NCBI RefSeq assembly: GCF_046127645.1
Contig: NZ_CP175919.1
Strand: one strand, 5' to 3'
Source: Clostridium_F caseinilyticum
GTDB taxonomy: Bacteria; Bacillota; Clostridia; Clostridiales; Clostridiaceae
Length of the DNA stretch: 64,000 nucleotides
The notes below the pieces were generated by a model, which had not been told where the DNA came from, searched no databases, and was given only the letters and a program-made list of their open reading frames with translations. Of this stretch, positions 27,661-37,493 are shown piece after piece; position 1 is the stretch's first letter; every line of letters begins with the position of its first letter. The position numbers were made by a program, and so were the translations under genes.

Positions 27661-27684
27661 AAAAAGGCCACTAATGCGGCCCTT
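27661..27684 (-). terminator. Attenuator-like hairpin between rpmH and rnpA
   Basis: On the minus strand a GC stem (27678-27684 with 27664-27669) begins at the rpmH stop codon and is followed by five T residues. A second hairpin (27644-27652 with 27657-27665) follows. Partial termination here would explain higher L34 than RnpA output. Confidence 0.45.
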
Positions 27685-27817
27685 ATGCTGTCAATCTTTT
27701 TCTACCTTTTAGTCTTCTTCTCTTAAGAACATTTCTTCCAGATGAAGTCTTCATTCTTTTTCTAAAACCATGTTCTTTTTTTCTTTGTCTCTTTTTTGGT
27801 TGATATGTCATAAACAT
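27683..27817 (-). CDS. rpmH: 50S ribosomal protein L34
   Basis: This 44-residue, highly basic protein reads MFMTYQPKKRQRKKEHGFRK at its N-terminus and ends GRKRLTA, which is diagnostic of L34. A strong AGGAGGTG ribosome site lies about 8 bases before the ATG. It is the first gene of the left-arm run from the origin. Confidence 0.97.
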   Translation of the reverse strand: MFMTYQPKKRQRKKEHGFRKRMKTSSGRNVLKRRRLKGRKRLTA

Positions 27818-27993
27818 TTTACAGCACCTCCTTTTGAGATCTTATAATAATTAACATCTTTTTTTTATATTAAAGATGTTATCCTTATTTGCGTACATTA
27901 TACTCCTAATTTAAAGATTCACTATTAAATTATATATTTGTAGTCTTATAATGTCAAGAAAAGTAAAGCAATCTAACGAAGTTTTTATTTTTT

Positions 27994-28104
27994 TGTGGAT
28001 AACTTCTTGAATACCTATATATGTTTTGATATTATTATTAAAGGACTGTTGATAACTTTTAATACATACAACTTATCCACAGTTGTTGATAACTTTGTGT
28101 ATAA
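27994..28104. other. oriC: oriC part 1: DnaA-box cluster upstream of dnaA
   Basis: Perfect boxes TGTGGATAA (27994-28002) and TTATCCACA (28073-28081) are joined by near-matches TGTTGATAA (28047-28055 and 28084-28092) and TGTGTATAA (28096-28104). The rpmH-dnaA gap (27818-28371) contains nothing else coding. The cluster probably forms one half of a bipartite origin and also lets DnaA repress its own promoter. Confidence 0.9.
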
Positions 28105-28274
28105 CTTGTTCACTTTGTTTTACTTTTTCATATTATTATTTATTAATATTAGTATTTGCAACAATTTCAACTTATTTATTACTGTTAATTTTTTTTAAAA
28201 TTTCTATGTTAATAAGTAATTTTTTTGTTTTTATATAACCATAATTATAAACATGTGAATATTTTTTTCAACAA

Positions 28275-28303
28275 TTGTCAAGTTAATATAAATAATGTAT
28301 ATA
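28275..28303 (+). promoter_or_regulatory. Possible dnaA promoter
   Basis: TTGTCA (28275-28280) and TATATA (28298-28303) are 17 bases apart, about 70 bases before the dnaA ATG and downstream of the DnaA boxes. AT-rich DNA makes chance matches easy. Confidence 0.4.
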
Positions 28304-28371
28304 AAGTTGTTTATATTTTGTTTGCTATATGTGAACATTCTAAGTTTCTATCAAGACTGGAGGATTAAATT

Positions 28372-29712
28372 ATGGATACCCACCTTACAGAAACCTGGGA
28401 AAAAGCAATAAATATCATAAAAGGTGAACTTACAGAAGTAAGTTTTAATACATGGATTAAAAGTATTAACCCTATTTCTCTTGAAAATAATTCATTAAAG
28501 TTGGCTGTGCCAAATGATTTTACAAAAGGAATCCTTGAAAGTAGATACAAAGATCTTATAGTTAATGCTTTAAAATTGCTTACATCTAAAAAATATAATA
28601 TAGATTTTATTGTAACTACTGAGGAAAAAATAGAAGAAACCAATAAAAAAATTGAAAAATCTAATATAGTTGTAAATGATGAAATGTCTACTATGTTAAA
28701 CCCTAAATATACTTTTGATTCATTTGTAATAGGAAATAGTAATAGATTCGCTCATGCAGCATCTTTAGCAGTAGCAGAAGCCCCTGCTAAAGCATATAAT
28801 CCTTTATTTATATATGGTGGAGTTGGTCTTGGTAAAACTCACTTAATGCATGCTATCGGTCATTATATATTACATAACAATCCTAAATCTCAAGTAGTTT
28901 ATGTATCTTCTGAGAAATTTACAAATGAATTAATTAATTCTATAAAAGATGATAAAAATGTAGAATTTAGAAATAAATATAGAAATATAGATATTTTATT
29001 AGTTGATGATATTCAATTTATTGCTGGAAAAGAAAGAACTCAAGAGGAATTTTTCCATACTTTTAATGCACTGTATGAAGCTAACAAACAAATAATTATA
29101 TCAAGCGACCGGCCCCCAAAAGAAATACCTACTTTAGAAGATAGATTAAGATCTAGATTTGAATGGGGGCTTATAGCTGATATTCAAGCACCTGATTTTG
29201 AAACCAGGATGGCCATTTTAAAGAAAAAAGCTGATGTAGAAAAATTAAATATTCCTAATGAAGTACTAGTATATATAGCTACAAAAATTAAATCAAATAT
29301 TCGTGAATTAGAAGGAGCTTTAATAAGAATAGTAGCCTTTTCATCACTTACTAATAAAGAAATAAGTGTAGATTTAGCTTCTGAAGCACTGAAAGATATA
29401 ATCTCAAGTAAACAAACAAGGCAAGTCACTATAGATATTATTCAAGAAGTTGTAGCAAACTATTATAATCTAAAAATAGAAGATCTAAAATCAGCTAGAA
29501 GAACAAGAAATATTGCTTTTCCGCGCCAAATAGCCATGTACCTTTCTAGAAAACTAACGGACATGTCATTACCTAAAATTGGTGAAGAATTTGGCGGTCG
29601 TGATCATACTACAGTTATTCATGCCTATGAAAAGATATCTAATAACTTAAAAAAAGACGAAAGTCTTCAAAATGCAATAAAGGAATTAAATAAACGAATT
29701 AATCAAAAATAA
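28372..29712 (+). CDS. dnaA: Chromosomal replication initiator DnaA
   Basis: This 446-residue initiator has domain I (about 1-80, partner binding), a short linker, and AAA+ domain III with GGVGLGKT (149-156) and ILLVDDIQF. Domain IV follows, with the DnaA signature GRDHTTVIHAYEKI near the C-terminus. It binds the flanking boxes and opens the origin. TGGAGG precedes the ATG. Gene orientation flips just upstream of it, marking the start of the right replichore. Confidence 0.98.
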   Translation: MDTHLTETWEKAINIIKGELTEVSFNTWIKSINPISLENNSLKLAVPNDFTKGILESRYKDLIVNALKLLTSKKYNIDFIVTTEEKIEETNKKIEKSNIVVNDEMSTMLNPKYTFDSFVIGNSNRFAHAASLAVAEAPAKAYNPLFIYGGVGLGKTHLMHAIGHYILHNNPKSQVVYVSSEKFTNELINSIKDDKNVEFRNKYRNIDILLVDDIQFIAGKERTQEEFFHTFNALYEANKQIIISSDRPPKEIPTLEDRLRSRFEWGLIADIQAPDFETRMAILKKKADVEKLNIPNEVLVYIATKIKSNIRELEGALIRIVAFSSLTNKEISVDLASEALKDIISSKQTRQVTIDIIQEVVANYYNLKIEDLKSARRTRNIAFPRQIAMYLSRKLTDMSLPKIGEEFGGRDHTTVIHAYEKISNNLKKDESLQNAIKELNKRINQK

Positions 29713-29751
29713 AAATAATATACAAATGTTTATAATAATATCTTATTTATT

Positions 29752-29950
29752 TGTTGATAATGTACTAAATATAAATTAAACATATTTTCTGTGGATAAGC
29801 ACTTAATTTTAATGTTAACTTATCCACAATTATTTTGTTATTAAAAGTATTGATATTTTAAGCTTTGTAAGACTTATTAACATATCAACAAGCCCTACTA
29901 CTACTACTACTATTTTATTATATTATCTATTTCTATTCTAACAATAGGAA
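29752..29950. other. oriC: oriC part 2: DnaA boxes, DnaA-trios and unwinding element
   Basis: Boxes TGTTGATAA (29752-29760), TGTGGATAA (29790-29798) and TTATCCACA (29820-29828) are followed by GCC and six tandem CTA triplets (29895-29912). A very AT-rich tract comes next. In B. subtilis the complementary strand of such triplets (3'-GAT, the DnaA-trio) guides DnaA onto single strands. This is therefore the probable unwinding site, just before dnaN. Confidence 0.9.
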
Positions 29951-29974
29951 TTGTTAATAAAGGAGGCTAATTTT

Positions 29975-31078
29975 ATGAAAATAACTTGTCAAAAAAACAT
30001 TTTACTAGAAGGTATATCTATAGTTCAAAAAGCAGTAACTGGAAAATCAACTTTACCTATATTATCTGGAATACTTATTAAAGCTAATAAAAATGAATTG
30101 GTCTTAACTGGTTCTGATATGGATCTTAGTATTGAAACTAAAGTAAAAGCTAACATTTTAGAAGAGGGAACTATAGTTTTAGATGCTAGACTTTTTGGTG
30201 AAATAATAAGAAAATTACCTAATGATCTAATAGAAATAAATACATTAGAAGATAATTCTATAGAAATAATGTGTCAAAATTCTAGATTTAATCTAATATA
30301 TATGAATCCAGATGAATTTCCTAATCCACCTATTATCAATGAAAATATGATATTTTCCATAGGTGAAAGTAAATTAAAAAATATGATTAAAGGAACTATA
30401 TTTGCTACAGCTCAAGATGAAACAAGGCCTATTCTTACAGGTGTTTTATTTCAAATAAAAGATAAAATGTTAAATTTAGTAGCTTTAGATGGTTACAGGT
30501 TAGCTCTAAGAAGCGAAAATGTTGATAATGATAATACGATAAATGCTGTTATTCCAGGGAAAACATTAAATGAAGTTTCAAAAATTTTAGAAGAAGATAA
30601 TGAAAATGTTAATATTACATTTACTCCTAATCATATTTTATTTAGTATAGGAGAAACAAAAATAATTTCAAGATTATTAGAAGGAGAATTTATTAGCTAT
30701 AAATCTATAATACCTGAAGAATTTAACTTAAAAATAATAGCTAAAAGATCAGAGCTTTTAAATTCTATAGAAAGAGCCTCTCTTATGGCTAAAGAAGGAA
30801 ACACTAATTTAGTTAAATTTGATTTTTCAGATGATAAAATTGTAATAACATCAAATTCTCAATTAGGAATGGTCCGAGAAGAATTAAAGGTTGTATTGCA
30901 AGGAGACGATTTGCAAATTGCATTTAATTCAAAATATCTTTTAGATGTGTTAAAAACTATGGAAAACAATGAAGTTGTATTAGAATTTTCAAGTAGTGTA
31001 AGTCCTTGTATTATAAAAAATACAGAAATAAACAATTGCACTTACCTAGTTTTACCAGTAAGATTAAACAATAATTAA
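29975..31078 (+). CDS. dnaN: DNA polymerase III beta sliding clamp
   Basis: This 367-residue clamp has three similar domains of about 120 residues and ends VLPVRLNNN, close to the conserved VMPMR-type C-terminus. An upstream in-frame TTG (29951) is ignored because AGGAGG sits right before the ATG at 29975. It tethers polymerases and mismatch-repair proteins to DNA. It is the first gene right of the unwinding zone. Confidence 0.97.
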   Translation: MKITCQKNILLEGISIVQKAVTGKSTLPILSGILIKANKNELVLTGSDMDLSIETKVKANILEEGTIVLDARLFGEIIRKLPNDLIEINTLEDNSIEIMCQNSRFNLIYMNPDEFPNPPIINENMIFSIGESKLKNMIKGTIFATAQDETRPILTGVLFQIKDKMLNLVALDGYRLALRSENVDNDNTINAVIPGKTLNEVSKILEEDNENVNITFTPNHILFSIGETKIISRLLEGEFISYKSIIPEEFNLKIIAKRSELLNSIERASLMAKEGNTNLVKFDFSDDKIVITSNSQLGMVREELKVVLQGDDLQIAFNSKYLLDVLKTMENNEVVLEFSSSVSPCIIKNTEINNCTYLVLPVRLNNN

Positions 31079-31096
31079 TTAAAAGAGGTATTAAAA

Positions 31097-31303
31097 ATGG
31101 TTGAAATAAAAATTAATTCAGAAATAATAAAATTAGATTCTTTTTTAAAATGGTCCGGGGCAGCAACTTTAGGTTCAGAAGCAAAATTTTTTATACAAAA
31201 CGGAGAAGTTAAAGTTAATGGAGAAATAGAAAAAAGAAGAGGTAGAAAACTTAAAATAGATGACTTAATAGAGTTTAATAATAAAACATATAAAATTATT
31301 TAA
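31097..31303 (+). CDS. yaaA: S4-domain RNA-binding protein YaaA (RlbA-like)
   Basis: This 68-residue protein is a lone S4 RNA-binding fold: LDSFLKWSGAATLGSEAKFF followed by NGEVKVNGEIEKRRGRKL. The dnaN-yaaA-recF order is standard in Firmicutes. In B. subtilis it is linked to ribosome assembly. AGAGGT precedes the ATG. Confidence 0.92.
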   Translation: MVEIKINSEIIKLDSFLKWSGAATLGSEAKFFIQNGEVKVNGEIEKRRGRKLKIDDLIEFNNKTYKII

Positions 31304-31326
31304 AATTTATATAAAATTTTAAATAA

Positions 31327-31354
31327 TTGTTACTAAAAAATATTATGGTATAAT
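31327..31354 (+). promoter_or_regulatory. Possible internal promoter for recF-gyrBA
   Basis: TTGTTA (31327-31332) and a perfect TATAAT (31349-31354) are 16 bases apart in the yaaA-recF gap. Initiation would occur about 10 bases before the recF ATG, giving a very short leader. Confidence 0.4.
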
Positions 31355-31371
31355 TAATTTAGGTGTTTAGA

Positions 31372-32466
31372 ATGTATATAAAAAATGTGCACTTAATAAA
31401 TTTTAGAAATTATGATGATATGTATTTAGAATTAAGTCCAAATACAAATATTTTTGTAGGTAATAATGCTCAAGGAAAAACTAATATACTAGAAAGTATA
31501 TATTATTCAAGTATAGGAAAGTCTCATAGAACAAATAAAGATAAAGATCTTATAAAATGGGATAAAAACAATACATACTTAAGGACATATGTATCAAGGG
31601 AAAGATTAGATAAAACTATAGATATAAATATATTTAAAAATGGTAAAAAAGCTATAACCGTAAATAAAATAAAAATAAAAAAAATATCTGAGCTAATGGG
31701 GAATCTGAATGTTGTTATGTTTTCTCCAGAAGACTTAAGAATAATTAAGGATTCCCCTGGCAATAGAAGGAAATTTTTAGATATAGAATTATGTAAAATA
31801 AACAATGTTTATTTTCATGATTTAGTCCAATATAATAAAATTTTATCTGAAAGAAATACAGCTTTAAAAAATTGGAATAACAAAATTAATGGTATAATTG
31901 ACATTTATGATGAACAACTTTCTAAATATGGAGCCTTTATAATTCAAGAGAGATATAAATATTTGGATAAATTAAATATTATTGGCAAAAATATACATAA
32001 CAAGATAACCAATGATTTAGAAGACATAAATTTTAAATATTTAACTAATATAAAAGACTTTGAAAATGCACAAAATGAATTATTAATGGTTCTTAAAAAA
32101 AATAGAAAAAAAGATTTTGAACGAAATTCAACTTCTGTGGGTCCTCATAGAGATGATTTTGAAGTAAGTATAAACAATATAGATACTAGAATTTTTGGAT
32201 CACAAGGACAACAAAGAACAGCTGTATTAACTTTAAAGTTTGCATCATTGGAAATAATAAAAAATATAATAGGAGAATATCCTGTACTTTTATTAGACGA
32301 TGTACTATCTGAATTAGATTCAAATAGACAAATGTTTGTATTGAATTCTATTGATAAAATACAGACTATAATAACTTGTACTGGTATGGAAGAAATAGAC
32401 AAATACTTAAATAAAGAACAATCTCAATTATATTTAGTTAATAATGGTAAAGTGAAAAGAGTTTAA
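31372..32466 (+). CDS. recF: DNA replication and repair protein RecF
   Basis: This 364-residue SMC-like ATPase loads RecA at gaps. The N-terminal Walker A lies in GNNAQGKTNILESI. The ABC signature (SQGQQRTAVL) and Walker B (LLLDDVLSELD) are near the C-terminus. A GTG nine bases upstream lies in the ribosome site AGGTG, so the ATG at 31372 is the start. It is in the dnaA-dnaN-yaaA-recF-remB-gyrBA cluster. Confidence 0.96.
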   Translation: MYIKNVHLINFRNYDDMYLELSPNTNIFVGNNAQGKTNILESIYYSSIGKSHRTNKDKDLIKWDKNNTYLRTYVSRERLDKTIDINIFKNGKKAITVNKIKIKKISELMGNLNVVMFSPEDLRIIKDSPGNRRKFLDIELCKINNVYFHDLVQYNKILSERNTALKNWNNKINGIIDIYDEQLSKYGAFIIQERYKYLDKLNIIGKNIHNKITNDLEDINFKYLTNIKDFENAQNELLMVLKKNRKKDFERNSTSVGPHRDDFEVSINNIDTRIFGSQGQQRTAVLTLKFASLEIIKNIIGEYPVLLLDDVLSELDSNRQMFVLNSIDKIQTIITCTGMEEIDKYLNKEQSQLYLVNNGKVKRV

Positions 32467-32486
32467 AGCTGAAAGGAGATTAATTT

Positions 32487-32750
32487 ATGTTTCTTCATTT
32501 AGGAGAAAATGTAGTAGTACCAATAAAAGATGTTATAGGAATATTCGATATGGAGACTTCTATGTATAGTTCAGATACTATACAATTTTTAAGATTAGCT
32601 GAAGAAGATGGATTTGTTGAAAGAATAACTAAGGAGAAACCAAAATCTTTTGTTATAGCTGAAGTAGATAAAAAGAGTAAGATATATTTATCTCCTATAT
32701 CTTCAGCTACGCTAACTAAAAGAACAAAAGTTTTGTATAATGAGCTGTAA
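32487..32750 (+). CDS. remB: Extracellular matrix regulator RemB (YaaB, DUF370)
   Basis: This 87-residue protein starts MFLHLGENVVVPIKDVIGI, the DUF370 pattern shared by RemA and RemB, which bind DNA and control biofilm genes in B. subtilis. The recF-remB-gyrB order matches B. subtilis. AAGGAGA precedes the ATG. The target genes in this organism are unknown. Confidence 0.9.
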   Translation: MFLHLGENVVVPIKDVIGIFDMETSMYSSDTIQFLRLAEEDGFVERITKEKPKSFVIAEVDKKSKIYLSPISSATLTKRTKVLYNEL

Positions 32751-32767
32751 AAGTTAGGAGGATAAAC

Positions 32768-34681
32768 ATGTCACAAGAAAATAAACAAGTTTATGATGAA
32801 AGCCAAATTCAAGTGTTAGAAGGTTTAGAGGCTGTTAGAAAAAGACCAGGAATGTATATCGGAAGCACTAGTTTAAGAGGTCTTCATCATTTAGTTTATG
32901 AAATAGTTGATAATAGTATAGATGAAGCACTAGCTGGTTTTTGTACACATATAGAAGTTTTCATACATAAAGATAATTCTATAACTGTAATAGATGATGG
33001 GCGTGGAATGCCAGTTGGTATGCATTCAAAGGTAAAAAAACCTGCTGTTGAAGTAATAATGACTATACTACATGCAGGTGGAAAATTTGGTGGTGGAGGA
33101 TATAAAGTTTCTGGTGGTCTTCATGGTGTTGGAGCTTCTGTTGTTAATGCTTTATCAGAACAATGTGAAGTAGAAGTAAGAAGAGAAGGCCATATATGGA
33201 AACAAAAATTCGAAAGAGGTATAACAAAAACTGGATTAGATATAGTTGGAGATACGGAAGATCATGGTACAAAAATATACTTTAAGCCAGATATTGAAAT
33301 ATTTGATGAATTAGAATTTGAATATGATACTTTAGCTCACAGACTCAGAGAATTAGCCTTTTTAAACAAAGGTATAAAAATTTCATTAACAGATGAAAGA
33401 TATGATAAAAAAGAAATGTTCCACTATGAGGGCGGATTGAGATCTTTTGTACTTTATTTAAATAGAAATAAGGAAAAATTACATCAACAACCTATATATG
33501 TTGATGAAAATAAAGATGGATGTATAGTTGAGATTGCTATGCAATATAACGATGGTTATGCAGAAAATATTTTTTCCTTTGCTAACAATATAGATACCAT
33601 AGAAGGTGGAACTCATTTAGCTGGATTTAAATCAGCTCTAACAAGAGTTATAAATGACTATGCTAGGAAATTTAATTACTTAAAGGATACAGATAAAAAT
33701 TTATCAGGGGATGATGTTAGAGAGGGATTAACAGCAGTTATTTCAGTAAAATTAACAGATCCTCAATTTGAAGGTCAAACAAAGACAAAATTAGGAAATG
33801 GTGAAGTAAGAGGAATTGTAGATACAATAGTAGGTCAGAGTATAGGCTCTTTTTTAGAGGAAAATCCTAATGTAGGTAAAATAATAATTGAAAAAGGCCT
33901 ATCAGCTTCAAGAGCTAGAGAGGCTGCAAAAAGAGCAAGAGAACTTACTAGAAGAAAATCTATTTTGGAAAGCACGTCTCTTCCAGGAAAATTATCAGAT
34001 TGTTCTTCAAAGGATCCATCATTATGTGAAATTTATTTAGTCGAAGGAGATTCCGCAGGTGGATCTGCAAAACAAGGAAGAAATAGAGAATTTCAAGCTA
34101 TATTACCTTTAAAGGGTAAAATAATGAATGTGGAAAAGCAAAGATTAGATAAAATATTAGCTTCAGATGAAATACGTGCTATGATAACTGCATTTGGAGC
34201 AGGCATAGGAAAAGAATTTGATATTGATAAAATAAGATATAATAGAATAATTATAATGACAGATGCGGATGTAGATGGAGCCCATATAAGAACTTTACTT
34301 TTAACATTCTTTTATAGATACATGAAAGAATTAATAGAGGAAGGTCATGTTTATATAGCTCAACCACCACTTTATAGAATATATAAGTCTAAAAAAGAAA
34401 TTTATGTTTATTCAGATCCAGAATTGGATGCTGCATTATTAGAATTGGGTGGAAAAGATGCTAATACTAATATTCAAAGATACAAAGGTCTTGGAGAAAT
34501 GAATCCAGAACAACTTTGGGAAACTACTATGGACCCAGAACATAGAACTTTATTACAGGTAACAGTAGAGGACGCTATGGAGGCAGATGAAATATTTACT
34601 ATACTTATGGGAACAAAAGTAGAACCAAGAAGAGACTTTATAGAAAGTAATGCTGATAAAGTAGTTAACTTGGATATATAA
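32768..34681 (+). CDS. gyrB: DNA gyrase subunit B
   Basis: This 637-residue ATPase subunit has the GHKL site (RPGMYIGST, NSIDEALAG, GRGMPVG), a transducer domain, and the TOPRIM domain with VEGDSAGGSAKQGR and DADVDGAHIRTL. The C-terminal tail ends EPRRDFIESNA. With GyrA it adds negative supercoils and is the coumarin target. TAGGAGG precedes the ATG; gyrA follows after 25 bases. Confidence 0.98.
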   Translation: MSQENKQVYDESQIQVLEGLEAVRKRPGMYIGSTSLRGLHHLVYEIVDNSIDEALAGFCTHIEVFIHKDNSITVIDDGRGMPVGMHSKVKKPAVEVIMTILHAGGKFGGGGYKVSGGLHGVGASVVNALSEQCEVEVRREGHIWKQKFERGITKTGLDIVGDTEDHGTKIYFKPDIEIFDELEFEYDTLAHRLRELAFLNKGIKISLTDERYDKKEMFHYEGGLRSFVLYLNRNKEKLHQQPIYVDENKDGCIVEIAMQYNDGYAENIFSFANNIDTIEGGTHLAGFKSALTRVINDYARKFNYLKDTDKNLSGDDVREGLTAVISVKLTDPQFEGQTKTKLGNGEVRGIVDTIVGQSIGSFLEENPNVGKIIIEKGLSASRAREAAKRARELTRRKSILESTSLPGKLSDCSSKDPSLCEIYLVEGDSAGGSAKQGRNREFQAILPLKGKIMNVEKQRLDKILASDEIRAMITAFGAGIGKEFDIDKIRYNRIIIMTDADVDGAHIRTLLLTFFYRYMKELIEEGHVYIAQPPLYRIYKSKKEIYVYSDPELDAALLELGGKDANTNIQRYKGLGEMNPEQLWETTMDPEHRTLLQVTVEDAMEADEIFTILMGTKVEPRRDFIESNADKVVNLDI

Positions 34682-34706
34682 GATAAGATTGTAAAGAGGT
34701 GTAATC

Positions 34707-37247
34707 ATGCTAAACGAAGGAAAGATTTTGCCTGTAGATGTAAGTAAAGAAATGAAGAAATGTTATATAGACTATGCCATGAGTGTAATAGCTGGCCGTG
34801 CATTGCCAGATGTAAGGGATGGGTTAAAGCCAGTACATAGAAGAATAATATATTCAATGCAGGGATTAGGATTAGCTCCAGAAAAAGGTTATAGAAAATG
34901 TGCTAGAATTGTAGGAGATGTACTGGGTAAGTATCATCCTCATGGAGATACAGCAGTTTATGAAGCTTTAGTAAGAATGGCTCAGAATTTTTCAATAAGA
35001 TATACATTAGTAGATGGTCATGGAAATTTTGGTTCTGTAGATGGTGATGGAGCAGCAGCAATGAGATATACAGAAGCTAAGATGAGTAAAATATCTATGG
35101 AACTTATAAAAGACATAAATAAAAATACAGTTGATTTTATTCCTAACTTTGATGGGGAAGAAGAAGAACCATCTGTATTACCATCAAGATTTCCTAATCT
35201 TTTAGTTAATGGTTCTTCAGGTATAGCAGTAGGTATGGCTACTAATATTCCACCTCATAATTTAACAGAGGTTATAGATGGAATAATAATGCTAATAGAA
35301 AATGAAGATGTAAATATACTTGATTTAATGACTAAAATAAAAGGACCAGATTTTCCTACTTCAGGATTAATTGTAGGCACAAGAGGAATAAGAGAAGCCT
35401 ACGAAACAGGTAGGGGAAAGGTTATAATCAGAGCTAAAGCTGAGATTGAAGAGGAAAAAGGAAAAAATAAGATAATAGTTACGGAAATACCTTATCAAGT
35501 TAATAAAGCTAGACTTATAGAAAATATGGCTAACCTTGTAAAAGATAAAAAAATAAATGGAATTTCAGATTTAAGAGATGAATCAGATAGAGATGGTATG
35601 AGAATTGTTATAGAATTAAAAAGGGATGCAAATCCTAATATAGTTTTAAACCAATTATATAAGCATACAAAACTTCAAGATACCTTTGGAATAATTATGT
35701 TAGCGTTAGTTAATAACCAACCTCAAATTTTAAATTTAAAAGAGATATTAGTTAATTATGTGGAATTTCAAAAGGAAGTAATAAGAAGAAGAACTAGATT
35801 TGACTTAGATAAAGCATTAGCAAGGGCTCATATATTAGAAGGTTTAAGAATAGCCTTAGATCATATTGATGAAGTTATAAAGCTTATAAGAGCATCTAAA
35901 AATACAGCTGAAGCTAAAGAGGGATTAATGAATAACTTTAATCTTTCAGAAAAACAAGCTCAAGCTATATTAGATATGAAGTTACAAAGGCTTACAGGGT
36001 TAGAAAGAGAAAAAATAGAAGAAGAATATAAAGAACTTATGGAAAAGATAAGTTATTTTAGAGAAATATTAGATAAAGAAGAATTAGTATTAAATATAAT
36101 AAAAGAAGAATTAACAGAGATAAAAAATAAATATGGTGATGAAAGAAAAACAGAAATAGTTAAAGGCGAACATGATATAGATATAGAGGACCTAATTGAA
36201 GATAAAAAAGTAATCGTAACTTTAACTCATGGCGGATATGTAAAAAGATTAGATATGGATACATATTCCTCACAAAAAAGAGGAGGAAAGGGTATTCAAG
36301 CTACATCTACAAAACAAGATGACTTTATAGAAAATATGTTTGTAACATCTACACACAGCACTATATTGTTCTTTACCAATAGGGGTAAGGTATATAAACT
36401 TAAAGCTTATGAAATACCAGAAGCAGGAAGAACAGCTAAAGGTACAAATATAATAAATCTTATACCTATAGAAAATAATGAGAAAATACAAGCGGTAATA
36501 GGATTAAAAGATATAGATGGTATGAAGCATTTTATAATGTGTACTAGAAATGGAATAATTAAAAAGACAGAAATAGCTAAATATTCTTCTATAAGAAAAG
36601 GTGGATTAATTGCTATAAACTTAAGAGAAGATGATGAGCTAATAGATGTAAAAATGACTAAGGGAAATAATGAAATAATAATAGTTACACAAAATGGATA
36701 TTGCATAAGATTTAATGAAGAAGATGTAAGACCTATGGGAAGGACTGCAACAGGAGTTAAAGCTATAACATTAAGAGAAGATGATATAGCTGTATCTGTG
36801 GATGTTGTAATAGAAGATGAAGCATTACTATCAATAAGTGAGAATGGTTTTGGCAAGAGAACAGACATAGAAGAATATCCTATCCATAGAAGAGGTGGAA
36901 AAGGAGTTATAACTTATAAGATAAGTGATAAAACAGGCCATATAATTGGAGCAAGATTTGTAAAAGAAGATGATGAACTTATGCTTGTAAATAGTGGTGA
37001 TGTTGCAATAAGAATAAATGTTTCAGAAATATCTAAAACTAGTAGAAATGCAATGGGTGTAAAACTAATGAGAACTAGTGAAGAAGAAAAAATAGTTGCT
37101 ATAGCTAAAATAAAAAGTGAAGACATAATAGAAGAAGAAATTTTGAATGAAGAAAATATGAATGAAGAAAATATGAATGAAGAAAATATGAATGAAGAAA
37201 ATATGAATGAAGAAAATATGAATGAAGAAAATATGAATGAAGAATAA
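34707..37247 (+). CDS. gyrA: DNA gyrase subunit A
   Basis: This 846-residue cleavage subunit has its active-site tyrosine at Tyr121 (AAAMRYTEAKM). The quinolone-resistance region HPHGDTAVYE has Thr82 and Glu86 at the E. coli Ser83/Asp87 positions. A GyrA-box (QKRGGKG) opens the six-bladed C-terminal DNA-wrapping domain. The protein then runs into an odd acidic tail: six copies of NEENM encoded by a 15-bp tandem repeat. AGAGG precedes the ATG. Confidence 0.98.
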   Translation: MLNEGKILPVDVSKEMKKCYIDYAMSVIAGRALPDVRDGLKPVHRRIIYSMQGLGLAPEKGYRKCARIVGDVLGKYHPHGDTAVYEALVRMAQNFSIRYTLVDGHGNFGSVDGDGAAAMRYTEAKMSKISMELIKDINKNTVDFIPNFDGEEEEPSVLPSRFPNLLVNGSSGIAVGMATNIPPHNLTEVIDGIIMLIENEDVNILDLMTKIKGPDFPTSGLIVGTRGIREAYETGRGKVIIRAKAEIEEEKGKNKIIVTEIPYQVNKARLIENMANLVKDKKINGISDLRDESDRDGMRIVIELKRDANPNIVLNQLYKHTKLQDTFGIIMLALVNNQPQILNLKEILVNYVEFQKEVIRRRTRFDLDKALARAHILEGLRIALDHIDEVIKLIRASKNTAEAKEGLMNNFNLSEKQAQAILDMKLQRLTGLEREKIEEEYKELMEKISYFREILDKEELVLNIIKEELTEIKNKYGDERKTEIVKGEHDIDIEDLIEDKKVIVTLTHGGYVKRLDMDTYSSQKRGGKGIQATSTKQDDFIENMFVTSTHSTILFFTNRGKVYKLKAYEIPEAGRTAKGTNIINLIPIENNEKIQAVIGLKDIDGMKHFIMCTRNGIIKKTEIAKYSSIRKGGLIAINLREDDELIDVKMTKGNNEIIIVTQNGYCIRFNEEDVRPMGRTATGVKAITLREDDIAVSVDVVIEDEALLSISENGFGKRTDIEEYPIHRRGGKGVITYKISDKTGHIIGARFVKEDDELMLVNSGDVAIRINVSEISKTSRNAMGVKLMRTSEEEKIVAIAKIKSEDIIEEEILNEENMNEENMNEENMNEENMNEENMNEENMNEE
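37146..37247 (+). repeat. 15-bp tandem repeat at the 3' end of gyrA
   Basis: AATGAAGAAAATATG is repeated six times without error (37146-37235), plus a partial seventh copy ending in the stop codon. It keeps the reading frame and encodes NEENM units. It is a likely variable-number site. Confidence 0.95.
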
Positions 37248-37249
37248 TA

Positions 37250-37280
37250 AAAATCAGCATTTATGCTGATTTTTATTATT
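37250..37280 (+). terminator. Intrinsic terminator after gyrA
   Basis: A 10-bp stem (37250-37259 with 37264-37273) has a 4-nt loop and continues into a T-rich tract, right after the gyrA stop codon. Confidence 0.85.
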
Positions 37281-37493
37281 CTAAATTTAAATTACAAAAA
37301 ACAACTATTCCAGACGTATCAATATAAGAAATATAAACAAAAATGACAAAAACAGAAGATATATTAATATATTTTATTTAAGTAAACTTTTATAGAATAA
37401 ATACAATACTAAATTTTGATACAATAAAACTCGTCCTTGAGACAAGGGCTTGAAAGTAACAAAAACTTTCAAAAACAAATTTGAAAAAAGTTC

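Noticed and set aside
28274..28310. Additional dnaA promoter candidates
   Set aside because: Several AT-rich near-matches exist; only the best-spaced pair was listed, at low confidence.
36270..37126. Minus-strand open frames within gyrA
   Set aside because: They are antisense shadows of gyrA with no ribosome sites.
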